Assembly (NCBI GenBank): GCA_938049795.1
Contig: CALLCD010000221.1
Location: 1-6,020, forward strand
Direction of reading: 5' to 3'
Source of the DNA: an uncultured Hyphomonadaceae bacterium
Lineage (GTDB): Bacteria; Pseudomonadota; Alphaproteobacteria; Caulobacterales; Hyphomonadaceae
DNA length: 6,020 nt
In this document: in pieces, positions 1-5,169 of the stretch
How the letters are laid out: each line of letters begins with the position of its first letter
Position numbering within the stretch: position 1 is the stretch's first letter
Made by a program: the position numbers and the translations under genes
The notes under the pieces: generated by a model
What the model saw: the letters and a program-made list of their open reading frames with translations, nothing else
The model's database searches: none
What the model was told of the DNA's origin: nothing

Positions 1-720
1 CGCGAAACCATCGAGTTTTTCGGCATCGAGCCCGGCATGACCGTTGTCGAGGTTCTCCCCGGTGGCGGCTGGTACACAAAAATCCTGATGCCTTATCTTG
101 GCGATGAAGGCGCACTGATCGGCGTCGATTACTCCATCGACATGTGGTCGAAATTTGGCGGATTTGCCGACGAAGCCTTCCTCGAAAGCAAGAAAACATG
201 GGCCGAGACCTGGACCGCCAACGCCGTCGAGGAAGACTGGCAAGCGGGCACATCCGGCAAAGTGCAGGCCTTCGCCTTTGGCAGCCGCGACACCTCGCTC
301 GACGGTACAGTGGACGTAGCGCTCTTTGTCCGCGCCATCCACCACTTAAACCGCTTCAACACTGACGAGCATAATTACATGACCGAAGCGCTCGCCGACA
401 CGCATGCCCTGCTCAAGCCCGGCGGCACGCTCGCCGTGGTCCAGCACCGTGCGCCCGAAGCCAATGCCGACACATGGGCCAATGGCGACAATGGCTATGT
501 CAAACGCTCCGACCTTGTACGCTGGGTCGAAGCGGCCGGTTTCGAACTGGTTGCCGAAAGCGAGATCAACGCCAATCCGAAAGACGTCCCCACCAATGAG
601 GATTTTGTCTGGCGTCTACCGCCCGCCCTTGGCACAAGCCGCGACGATCCGGAGCTGCGCGCGAAAATGCTCGCAATCGGCGAAACCGACCGGATGACAC
701 TGACCTTCCGCAAGCTATAG
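1..720 (+). CDS. Class I SAM-dependent methyltransferase, COG4798-like, 5' end outside window
   Basis: The open frame runs in from the left edge (first visible codons R-E-T-I-E-F-F-G), so the true start lies upstream and the ATG at 37 is internal; 239 residues are visible. Counting from the first visible codon, motif I is VVEVLPGGGWYT at about 15-26, the glycine-rich SAM-binding loop, followed by the acidic post-I strand end GVDYS (about 41-45). FVRAIHHLNRF lies near 108-118 and LKPGGTLAVVQHRAPE, the typical post-core strand, is further on. The GGGWYT loop, the H-H-L segment and the C-terminal G-E-T-D-R-M-T-L-T-F-R-K ending resemble the 'predicted methyltransferase' family COG4798, many members of which have an N-terminal signal peptide; that end is not visible here. 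The substrate is unknown. It ends with TAG, 35 bases before the next plus-strand gene, so co-transcription is likely. The methyltransferase fold is secure, the subfamily fairly so. Confidence 0.88.
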   Translation, partial: RETIEFFGIEPGMTVVEVLPGGGWYTKILMPYLGDEGALIGVDYSIDMWSKFGGFADEAFLESKKTWAETWTANAVEEDWQAGTSGKVQAFAFGSRDTSLDGTVDVALFVRAIHHLNRFNTDEHNYMTEALADTHALLKPGGTLAVVQHRAPEANADTWANGDNGYVKRSDLVRWVEAAGFELVAESEINANPKDVPTNEDFVWRLPPALGTSRDDPELRAKMLAIGETDRMTLTFRKL

Positions 721-755
721 ACGACGGCGTTGGCATCTGGAGCTGGGATAATTTT

Positions 756-1298
756 ATGACCGAAAATGGTGGCTTGTCGCTGATCGAAAGCACCGCTGCG
801 CGCATGTTCTTTAATGTGAGCGTGCAAGCTGCCTTTGCGCTTGAAGATCCCAATAGCCGGTTTGGGATTGAGTTTGAAAACCCCGAAGCGCGCGCTGCGG
901 GCAATGCCAGAACAATGCAGAGCGTCGCCCACAAAATCTATGAGGCGAAGGTCGAAGGCGGCGAGCTTGCCTTTGAGACGAACCCGCCGAATACGCCCGG
1001 TTTGTCCCGGGTTATTGCCAAAGGTGGCGGGGCTGTCGCAATCATAGATGCCGTGTTAAGCGGGTTGAAAACCGCAAAATATATAACGCCGCTCGAACAA
1101 AAGCCGCTCGAATTGCTTCCTGACGTGACCGATGATGCAAGCATGGGCAATCGTATGGTTCGATTGGTTATTTCGGATGAGGTTGCGGCCGAACATGATG
1201 TCGCAGCGCTGTTTTCATGGAGCGCGGACTCTGATAAGGTTATGATTCTAGAAATGATGGCCTGGCCGATCAACAAGTCAGCGGAATTGCAAATATGA
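756..1298 (+). CDS. Unrecognised 180-residue protein overlapping atpC
   Basis: I do not recognise this protein. It is an acidic soluble-looking polypeptide of 180 residues with no signal peptide, no membrane segment and no obvious catalytic motif. Visible features are a glycine-rich AKGGGAVAIIDAVLSGLK stretch near the middle, and a predicted strand-rich C-terminal part (NRMVRLVISDEV, then DKVMILEMMAWP). The ATG at 756 has a weak purine stretch (GGGA, 745-748) seven bases upstream. The frame stays open further upstream but offers no better start codon. Its TGA overlaps the atpC ATG as ATGA, an arrangement typical of translational coupling, which supports it being a translated gene. Base composition looks less GC-rich than its neighbours, with stretches such as AAAATATATAACG. 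It could be a lineage-specific protein carried in the ATP synthase transcription unit; a functional link to the synthase is only suggested by position. Confidence 0.72.
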   Translation: MTENGGLSLIESTAARMFFNVSVQAAFALEDPNSRFGIEFENPEARAAGNARTMQSVAHKIYEAKVEGGELAFETNPPNTPGLSRVIAKGGGAVAIIDAVLSGLKTAKYITPLEQKPLELLPDVTDDASMGNRMVRLVISDEVAAEHDVAALFSWSADSDKVMILEMMAWPINKSAELQI

Positions 1299-1690
1299 CA
1301 GACAAACTCCACTTCTCCCTCGTGTCTCCGGCGCGCGAAGTCTTCGCTGGCGAGGTGGATCACGTCATCGCACCTGGCACCGAAGGTGATTTCGGTGTGC
1401 TGCCAAAGCATGCGCCTTTCATGTCCACGCTGAAAAATGGCGTCGTGCGTGTGCTCGATGGCGACAAAGTCTCCATGCGCGTGTTCGTGCGCGGCGGCTT
1501 TGCCGATGTTACACCGGACGGGCTGACCATTCTGGCCGAAGAAGCCGTCAATCTGGAAGACGTTGATGCGGGCGAGGTTTCCGACCGGCTGCAAACGGCC
1601 CGCCAGACCGCCCAATCAGACCCCGAAAACCTCGTCGCCGCCGAACGCGTCGCCTTCCTCGAAGCTCTCCAGGGCGCCGTCGCGAACTAA
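1295..1690 (+). CDS. atpC: F1F0 ATP synthase epsilon subunit
   Basis: This is the epsilon subunit of the F1 sector, part of the central stalk with gamma; it couples rotation to catalysis and in bacteria can inhibit ATP hydrolysis through its C-terminal helices. The 131-residue length is normal. The N-terminal beta-sandwich (about 1-84) carries the family signature GDFGVLPKHAPFMSTLK at 31-47 and the strand pair VRGGFADVTPDGLTILAE at 65-82. The rest (LEDVDAGEVSDRLQTARQ onward) is the helical domain. The start is fixed by the ATGA overlap with the preceding gene's stop, implying coupled translation. The odd feature is the context: the gene immediately upstream is not atpD but an unrecognised protein, preceded by a methyltransferase. 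The remaining atp genes are not in this window. No convincing terminator follows the stop. Confidence 0.96.
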   Translation: MTDKLHFSLVSPAREVFAGEVDHVIAPGTEGDFGVLPKHAPFMSTLKNGVVRVLDGDKVSMRVFVRGGFADVTPDGLTILAEEAVNLEDVDAGEVSDRLQTARQTAQSDPENLVAAERVAFLEALQGAVAN

Positions 1691-1759
1691 TTCTTAGGTC
1701 ATCATTTGCTTTGAGTGGCGGCATTTGCCTCATTCGATTTTGTCTGCCAGATTTGCGTC

Positions 1760-1861
1760 ATGAGGATTATGATTCTGGGAGCGGGCGGCCTGATTGGTGC
1801 CCCGCTTGAGGCAGACCTCGTTGAAGCGGGCTACGATGTGATCGCCGTGTCGCGGGCTCAT
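1760..1861 (+). pseudogene. Truncated N-terminus of an NAD(P)-binding Rossmann (SDR/epimerase-like) gene
   Basis: From the ATG at 1760 the translation MRIMILGAGGLIGAPLEADL followed by VEAGYDVIAVSRA is a textbook first beta-alpha-beta unit of an SDR or sugar-epimerase-type protein: the GxxGxxG dinucleotide-binding loop is GAGGLIG, and the second strand ends at V-I-A-V-S-R. After about residue 33 the frame turns into low-quality sequence rich in P, R, W and S and ends by 1990 over the 3' end of the convergent thioesterase gene. The other two plus-strand frames do not continue the fold. There is no good ribosome-binding site. The frame can also be opened at 1715, but that adds nothing family-like. 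I read this as the 5' remnant of a gene whose body was deleted, with the junction near 1855-1865. The end coordinate is approximate. Confidence 0.6.
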
Positions 1862-1893
1862 AGCTGCTCTCCACAAGCACCACGGGTCCGCCT

Positions 1894-1911
1894 CCCCAAC
1901 GCACGTTGGGG
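1894..1911. other. Compact perfect hairpin between convergent units
   Basis: CCCCAACG and CGTTGGGG form a perfect 8-base inverted repeat around a 2-base centre (realistically a 7-base stem with loop GCAC). It lies 42 bases beyond the stop of the minus-strand thioesterase gene and about 200 bases beyond the atpC stop. Neither strand has a run of T after the stem, so it is not a canonical intrinsic terminator. It may still act as a 3'-end-protecting or weak termination structure. Confidence 0.4.
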
Positions 1912-1952
1912 CCCATGGCAACTTGTCCCATGTTCCCCAAACACGCGAGATC

Positions 1953-2765
1953 CTAACCAAAAATCGCAATCGTCTGGCGGCTGGCCATGACGGGGGTGCC
2001 GTGACGGTTCCAGAGGGTCATGGATTGGGACGAATAACCATCCCCGAGCGTCTGCGCATGGGCACGCGAGAGCCACCAATTGTCCTCGGTTTCGAACTGG
2101 TCGGTCAGCACATCAATCGACCAGTTCATCGAGCTGATCCGGATTGGCCGGTCGTAAAAACTCATCCCGACCGGCGGCGGCGCATCGCCCAGTGCGAGCA
2201 GGGATGTGATGTCGGGGGGCGCAGCTCGGTCGCGATGGCGCATCCAGTATAGGTTCTCCGCAATGCCGCTTCCCGACAAAGGCAGCCCGCCCGAGACAAG
2301 CTCAATATCGAAATTGGATATGAAAACGGGGCCAACAGCCTCCGGAAACATGCGGTTTGCAGGATTGGGTGCCGGAACCTCCGGTGCAATCAGATGCGGT
2401 GCAATACGCTTGCCCTCCGGACGCGCCGACCCGAAAACGAAAACAGCCCGCGTCGCAAGGCCAAGTTCGCCAAACAAATCCACACCAACATATGTGCTCG
2501 ACTTACCCGCGCGCAGCACCTCGACTCTCAGGCTGACATCACCCGCCGCCGGTCCGACAAAAGCAATCTGCGCCGAGCGCAGCGGCATATCTCGCGCAGA
2601 CGGCTTCCCCGCATAATGGCAAAGCGCGGCGCTCAGCCCGCCATAAGTCGTCCGGCCTTGTAGCCAGCCATCAGGAATATGCGTCTGCCAGATCCCAGCC
2701 GCATCCGGGCTGAGCGACGCCATCAGTTCGCTATACGGCAAATCAATCTGTGTCTGACCCGTCAT
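1953..2765 (-). CDS. Acyl-CoA thioesterase-like double-hotdog protein
   Basis: This 270-residue protein matches the thioesterase-like family with two fused hotdog folds (Pfam 4HBT_3 / TesB-related); members hydrolyse acyl-CoA thioesters or bind them in the cytoplasm. The first hotdog carries the characteristic DGWLQGRTTYGGLSAALCH (about 32-50), where the glycine-containing loop leads into the long helix, and a sheet segment FVGPAAGDVSLRVEVLRAGK (69-88). The second hotdog ends with DGYSSQSMTLWNRHGTPVMA (242-261) followed by SRQTIAIFG, the usual C-terminal strand pair in this family. The start ATG (complement of 2763-2765) is preceded by GGGAG about six bases upstream, a good Shine-Dalgarno sequence. 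The stop is TAG. It is transcribed alone, divergent from the DUF2794-antiporter unit and convergent with atpC. The acyl substrate cannot be told from sequence. Confidence 0.88.
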   Translation of the reverse strand: MTGQTQIDLPYSELMASLSPDAAGIWQTHIPDGWLQGRTTYGGLSAALCHYAGKPSARDMPLRSAQIAFVGPAAGDVSLRVEVLRAGKSSTYVGVDLFGELGLATRAVFVFGSARPEGKRIAPHLIAPEVPAPNPANRMFPEAVGPVFISNFDIELVSGGLPLSGSGIAENLYWMRHRDRAAPPDITSLLALGDAPPPVGMSFYDRPIRISSMNWSIDVLTDQFETEDNWWLSRAHAQTLGDGYSSQSMTLWNRHGTPVMASRQTIAIFG

Positions 2766-2895
2766 ATCAAGCTCCCACCCATCTTCAACTCAGACCTAAA
2801 ACATGCCAGATCTCCCGCCCATGTGACAAACCGCAGCGCGCGACTTTGCCAGCAAAAACAGGAGTATGACCCGTCACACTTTGCTTGGATTTCGT

Positions 2896-2987
2896 GGAAG
2901 GTGTCGGGCGGCAGAAACCGAGCGCCCCAGGGGCTGGGGGGGCTGATGGGTCTGGAGTGCTAGGTGTAGACGCCGCCCGACCATTCC
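2896..2987. repeat. Long inverted repeat with nested dyads and G-rich centre
   Basis: The left arm 2896-2912 (GGAAGGTGTCGGGCGGC) and the right arm 2972-2987 (GCCGCCCGACCATTCC) are inverted copies. They share a perfect 10-base core (2903-2912 with 2972-2981), then a one-base length difference and one mismatch before a further GGAA/TTCC match. Between the arms lie two smaller dyads: CCCCAG/CTGGGG (2925-2930 with 2934-2939) and GTCT/AGAC (2950-2953 with 2968-2971). A transcript could fold into a three-way-junction-like structure. No T run follows on either strand. It could be a remnant of a mobile palindromic element, a structured leader RNA or a cruciform; I cannot choose between these. Confidence 0.55.
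2930..2950 (+). other. Potential G-quadruplex motif
   Basis: The plus strand has GGGG, CT, a run of seven G (2936-2942), CTGAT and GGG. This satisfies the usual pattern of four runs of at least three G with loops of 1-7 bases, using loops CT, G and CTGAT. It lies inside the larger inverted repeat, and further G runs follow at 2993-3002. Formation is not shown by sequence alone and would compete with the hairpins here. Confidence 0.3.
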
Positions 2988-3003
2988 AAGATGGGGGTGG
3001 GGC

Positions 3004-3041
3004 AAGGCTGATGCAAGGCATGAATAAGGCAGTTTCAAGGC
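3004..3041 (+). repeat. Four AAGGC repeats at exact 11-base spacing
   Basis: AAGGC begins at 3004, 3015, 3026 and 3037, each 11 bases after the last; three of the four are preceded by C (CAAGGC). A fifth copy (AAAGGC) begins its AAGGC at 3060, one base off two further periods. The array sits 37-79 bases upstream of the candidate -10 hexamer of the DUF2794-antiporter unit, on one face of the helix. OmpR/PhoB-family response regulators are known to bind tandem direct repeats with 11-base periodicity, so an operator array is a reasonable reading, but no known consensus is matched. Confidence 0.5.
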
Positions 3042-3052
3042 GTATGATTAAT

Positions 3053-3083
3053 TTGCCGAAAGGCGTTGCAAGACCGGTATGAT
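3053..3083 (+). promoter_or_regulatory. Candidate promoter of the DUF2794-antiporter unit
   Basis: TATGAT at 3078-3083 matches the -10 consensus at five of six positions and would give a start near 3090 and a leader of about 29 bases. The upstream partner is poor: TTGCCG (3053-3058) is 19 bases away, longer than ideal, as expected if an activator bound to the upstream repeats assists. A second TATGAT lies at 3043-3048, 35 bases earlier, with no clear -35 element. Confidence 0.4.
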
Positions 3084-3105
3084 CTGGCAGGATGACCAGT
3101 AACCC

Positions 3106-3112
3106 AGAAAGG
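3106..3112 (+). promoter_or_regulatory. Shine-Dalgarno site deciding the DUF2794 start
   Basis: AGAAAGG ends six bases before the ATG at 3119, ideal spacing. The alternative in-frame ATG at 3092 has only GGCAGG directly abutting it, which is too close to work. The leader would also fall almost on top of the predicted transcription start. I therefore place the start at 3119 rather than 3092. Confidence 0.6.
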
Positions 3113-3118
3113 CATCCT

Positions 3119-3472
3119 ATGAGCGGTGGTATAGACCCAAGCGGCGCATATCTCAAGCCATCCGAGCGCGTGGTCTTCCACCGGACCGATCTCGACCGGA
3201 TTCTTGTCGTCTATGGTCAATTGGTCTCCAACGGCCATGCCCGCGACTACGGGATTTCCATGCTGGGTGACCGGGCCATCTTTTCGATTTTCAGACATGC
3301 CGCCGAGAACCCGACCTGGCGCATCGAGAAGATTCCCGCGCTCGCTCGCAAACAGGGCCTGTGGGCGGTGTCGGGCATTGGCGGCAAAGTGCTCAAGCGG
3401 GGCCCCGAGCTTGAAATTGTCCTGAAGGCGTTTGATGCCCAGCGGCGCAAGCGTGCCAAGCGGCGGGGATAA
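3119..3472 (+). CDS. DUF2794 family protein
   Basis: This 117-residue protein (126 if begun at 3092) belongs to DUF2794, a small family conserved in Alphaproteobacteria with no established function. Family-like segments are RVVFHRTDLDRILVVYGQLV (17-36), ARDYGISMLGDRAIFSIFRH (41-60), then WRIEKIPALARKQGLWAV (67-84) and GGKVLKRGPELEIVLKAF (88-105). The C-terminal tail is strongly basic (QRRKRAKRRG), which would suit nucleic-acid or membrane-surface contact, but that is inference. No signal peptide or membrane segment is present, so it is probably cytoplasmic. It is followed after two codons by the antiporter gene in the same frame, so the two are almost certainly co-transcribed. Its start is supported by the AGAAAGG site. 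Confidence 0.9.
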   Translation: MSGGIDPSGAYLKPSERVVFHRTDLDRILVVYGQLVSNGHARDYGISMLGDRAIFSIFRHAAENPTWRIEKIPALARKQGLWAVSGIGGKVLKRGPELEIVLKAFDAQRRKRAKRRG

Positions 3473-3478
3473 CGCACT

Positions 3479-4858
3479 TTGGAGGACATTGCCGGATATC
3501 TGCCGCTTCTGCCGCCCATATTAGCGCTCATCATGGCGATCTGGACGCGCAATGTGTTCTGGGCGCTCGGCGGGGCGATCTGGGTGTCCGAAACGATTCT
3601 TGTGGGTGGCGATCCCTTTCTTGGCTTGCTGAACACAGCCGAACGCGGTGCGGACGTATTTTCATCGGGCTATTCAACCCGCGTCATCCTGTTCTGCCTG
3701 ATCATAGGCGCATTGATCGCTTTTATGCAGCGCTCTGGCGGGGTCGTCGCGCTGGTCGAAAAACTGGTCAAAGCGCGTCTGGCCGACACAAGACGAAAAG
3801 CGGGCTTTGTCACCGCGCTCACAGGCTCGGTCTTGTTTATGGACACAAATGTCAGCCTTTTATCGACCGGCATTATGGGCCGGCCTCTGTTCGAACGCTT
3901 GAACATGAGCCGCGAACGGCTGGCCTACATTATCGACGCAACCTGCGCGCCGGTGAGCATTCTGGTCCTGATCAATGGCTGGGGTGCGTATCTGCTCGGC
4001 CTGCTCGCCCAGGAAGGCGTGGCCAATCCGATACCCATCCTCGCGGCGACCATTCCGTTGAATTTTTACGCCATTTTGACCCTGATCGGTGTGTTCGCCA
4101 CCGTGTTCTCCGACCGGACATTTGGCCCGCTGAAACAAGCGGATGCGGCCGCAAGCGCTGTGTCGTCTCACACTGAAACCCGAGCCGCCGACACCCCGAC
4201 CGGAAAAGCGCGCTATATGGCTGTGCCGCTGGCGGTCATGGTGTTCGGCACGCTCGGCCTGATGTTATGGACAGGCGAGGGCAATATGATGGCCGGTGAG
4301 GGTGCGAAATCCATACTTTGGGCCGTGATGCTCGCCTGTCTGGCCGCCTTCACCCTGCTGCGCCTCGACGGCTGGAAGACCGACAAGCTGATCGACACCG
4401 GATTTGCGGGCATGGGGGAGCTTTTGCCTGCTGTGGCGGTCATTTTCTTGTCTTTCGCGCTCGGGAACAGTTTGGGCGCGCTCGGCACGGGGGCCGTGGT
4501 CGCCAAAATGGCTGGCGCATTCCCGGTCCCTTTTTTGATGCCCGCGCTTATTTTTGTGGCCGCAGGCATAACAAGTTTTGCAACCGGAACGAGTTGGGGC
4601 ACTTACGGGATTTTGGTGCCGATTGCATTGCCTGTAGCCATCGGGCTCGACATACCGCTGCCTCTGGCTCTGGCGGCGGTGATGGGCGGCGGCGTGTTTG
4701 GCGACCATTGTTCGCCGATTTCCGATACGTCAATTATCGCCTCATTCGCCTCTGGCAGTGATCACATCGCCCATATTCGCACGCAATTGCCCTATGCGCT
4801 CATCGCGGCGGGCGGCGCAACGCTGCTTTACGCGATTGCGGGTGCCTTGATGACCTGA
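3479..4858 (+). CDS. NhaC-family Na+/H+ antiporter
   Basis: This 459-residue inner-membrane protein belongs to the NhaC family (Pfam Na_H_antiporter, ion-transporter superfamily), which exchanges Na+ for H+ or, in some members, organic anions. Hydrophobic segments occur around 9-21, 26-42, 68-84, 110-133, 156-176, 186-210, 247-264, 278-295, 314-333, 350-368, 375-401 and 437-457, giving about 11-12 helices. The second half carries the family hallmarks ATGTSWGTYGILVP (368-381) and GGGVFGDHCSPISDTSIIAS (403-422). The first half has the pseudo-symmetric counterparts LFMDTNVSLLSTGIMGRPL (119-137) and DATCAPVSILVLINGWGAYL (153-172). A hydrophilic loop (211-245) separates the halves and is probably cytoplasmic. 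The start is TTG, in the same frame as the upstream gene's TAA two codons earlier. GGAGG lies just after the TTG rather than before it; the next in-frame ATG (residue 19) would cut into helix 1. Ion specificity is not determinable; family membership is secure. Confidence 0.93.
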   Translation: MEDIAGYLPLLPPILALIMAIWTRNVFWALGGAIWVSETILVGGDPFLGLLNTAERGADVFSSGYSTRVILFCLIIGALIAFMQRSGGVVALVEKLVKARLADTRRKAGFVTALTGSVLFMDTNVSLLSTGIMGRPLFERLNMSRERLAYIIDATCAPVSILVLINGWGAYLLGLLAQEGVANPIPILAATIPLNFYAILTLIGVFATVFSDRTFGPLKQADAAASAVSSHTETRAADTPTGKARYMAVPLAVMVFGTLGLMLWTGEGNMMAGEGAKSILWAVMLACLAAFTLLRLDGWKTDKLIDTGFAGMGELLPAVAVIFLSFALGNSLGALGTGAVVAKMAGAFPVPFLMPALIFVAAGITSFATGTSWGTYGILVPIALPVAIGLDIPLPLALAAVMGGGVFGDHCSPISDTSIIASFASGSDHIAHIRTQLPYALIAAGGATLLYAIAGALMT

Positions 4859-4871
4859 ACAGATACAAGCA

Positions 4872-4892
4872 TGAGTACGAAAAACATACTCA
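4872..4892 (+). other. Small AT-rich hairpin after the antiporter gene
   Basis: TGAGTA and TACTCA form a six-base stem around a nine-base A-rich loop, starting 13 bases after the antiporter stop. The stem is AT-rich and no T run follows, so it is a weak candidate for a transcript 3' end. Confidence 0.3.
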
Positions 4893-5042
4893 ATTCCGCA
4901 AGCCTCGCAAAATGGTCATCCAGATAGACAATTTTGCCCCAAAACACGCCAATTCAACCGCACCGTTTTTCGCTACCCAGTCAACTTCGGTGCGACCCAT
5001 TCTCAAATGACAAGTTTGCGTTAAAGTGAGCGTATGAATACG

Positions 5043-5077
5043 TTAACGCATACCCGAAATTTCGGTATGACTGTTAA
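5043..5077. repeat. Bulged 35-base dyad centred on CGAAATTTCG
   Basis: The centre CGAAATTTCG (5055-5064) is a perfect palindrome. It is extended by CATAC (5049-5053) against GTATG (5065-5069) with one unpaired C at 5054, and then, after a small internal loop, by TTAAC (5043-5047) against GTTAA (5073-5077). That gives 15 paired positions. The overlapping CGTTAACG (5041-5048) is itself a palindrome. With no loop at its centre it suits a dimeric DNA-binding protein better than an RNA hairpin. No T run follows. Confidence 0.5.
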
Positions 5078-5104
5078 GCTTTCCGGTCAAACTTCGGCCC
5101 AAAA

Positions 5105-5153
5105 GTCAGACTGGTCATACCCGGGTAGGGCCAAAAGTCTGACCAGTCTGACC
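5105..5153. terminator. Probable bidirectional terminator hairpin for msrA and the antiporter unit
   Basis: GTCAGACTGGTCA (5105-5117) and TGACCAGTCTGAC (5140-5152) are perfect 13-base inverted copies around a 22-base loop that contains the palindrome TACCCGGGTA (5118-5127). Read on the minus strand the stem begins 17 bases after the msrA stop and is followed directly by TTTT (5104-5101). Read on the plus strand it is followed by TTTTT at 5156-5160. Its position between two convergent units fits a bidirectional intrinsic terminator. The right arm is also part of a tandem repeat, AGTCTGACC twice (5136-5144, 5145-5153), and GGCCCAAAAGTC at 5096 recurs with one change at 5128. The long loop and repeats are unusual for a plain terminator, so an operator role is an alternative. 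Confidence 0.6.
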
Positions 5154-5169
5154 GATTTTTGCGCAAGTC

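Larger units (their letters stand above)
2766..3118. other. Divergent intergenic region, no gene seen
   Basis: These 353 bases separate the thioesterase gene (minus) from the DUF2794 gene (plus) and should hold both promoters. The open frames here are low-complexity (rich in G, A, P, S) and lack ribosome-binding sites and family motifs, so I call no gene. It contains the ~92-base inverted repeat at 2896-2987 with G-rich centre, the phased AAGGC repeats at 3004-3041 and a candidate -10 hexamer at 3078-3083. I cannot pick out a convincing promoter for the thioesterase gene. Confidence 0.7.
4859..5169. other. Convergent intergenic region rich in dyads, no gene seen
   Basis: These 311 bases between the antiporter gene and msrA are visibly more AT-rich than the flanking genes. 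A 93-codon frame beginning at 5034 runs across the palindromes and into the 3' part of msrA on the opposite strand; it has no family features and I do not call it. The region contains a small hairpin at 4872-4892, a bulged dyad at 5043-5077 and a long hairpin with repeats at 5105-5153. GGTCA or its complement TGACC occurs five times (4914, 5085, 5113, 5140 and 5149). Confidence 0.7.

Noticed and set aside
495..934. Long minus-strand frames opposite the methyltransferase and the unknown gene
   Set aside because: Their translations are R/S/P-rich with no family features, and they are the expected shadows of the plus-strand genes in GC-rich sequence.
1894..1911. The GC-rich hairpin as an intrinsic terminator
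   Set aside because: No T run follows the stem on either strand, so I list it only as a hairpin.
2896..3064. A CRISPR array or insertion-sequence end as explanation for the repeats
   Set aside because: The AAGGC units are five bases long with an 11-base period, far too short for CRISPR repeats. No transposase frame or flanking target duplication is visible around the inverted repeat.
2885..3082. A 65-codon plus-strand frame across the G-rich inverted repeat, and a 123-codon minus-strand frame at 2785-3156
   Set aside because: Both are low-complexity (G/A/P/S runs), lack ribosome-binding sites and overlap the repeat element and the DUF2794 start.
3092..3118. ATG at 3092 as start of the DUF2794 protein
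   Set aside because: Its only purine stretch abuts the ATG directly, while the ATG at 3119 has AGAAAGG at ideal spacing and begins nearer the conserved part of the family.
4265..4708. A 147-codon minus-strand frame inside the antiporter gene
   Set aside because: It is a shadow: histidine-, arginine- and glutamine-rich translation opposite the membrane-helix codons, with no independent signals.
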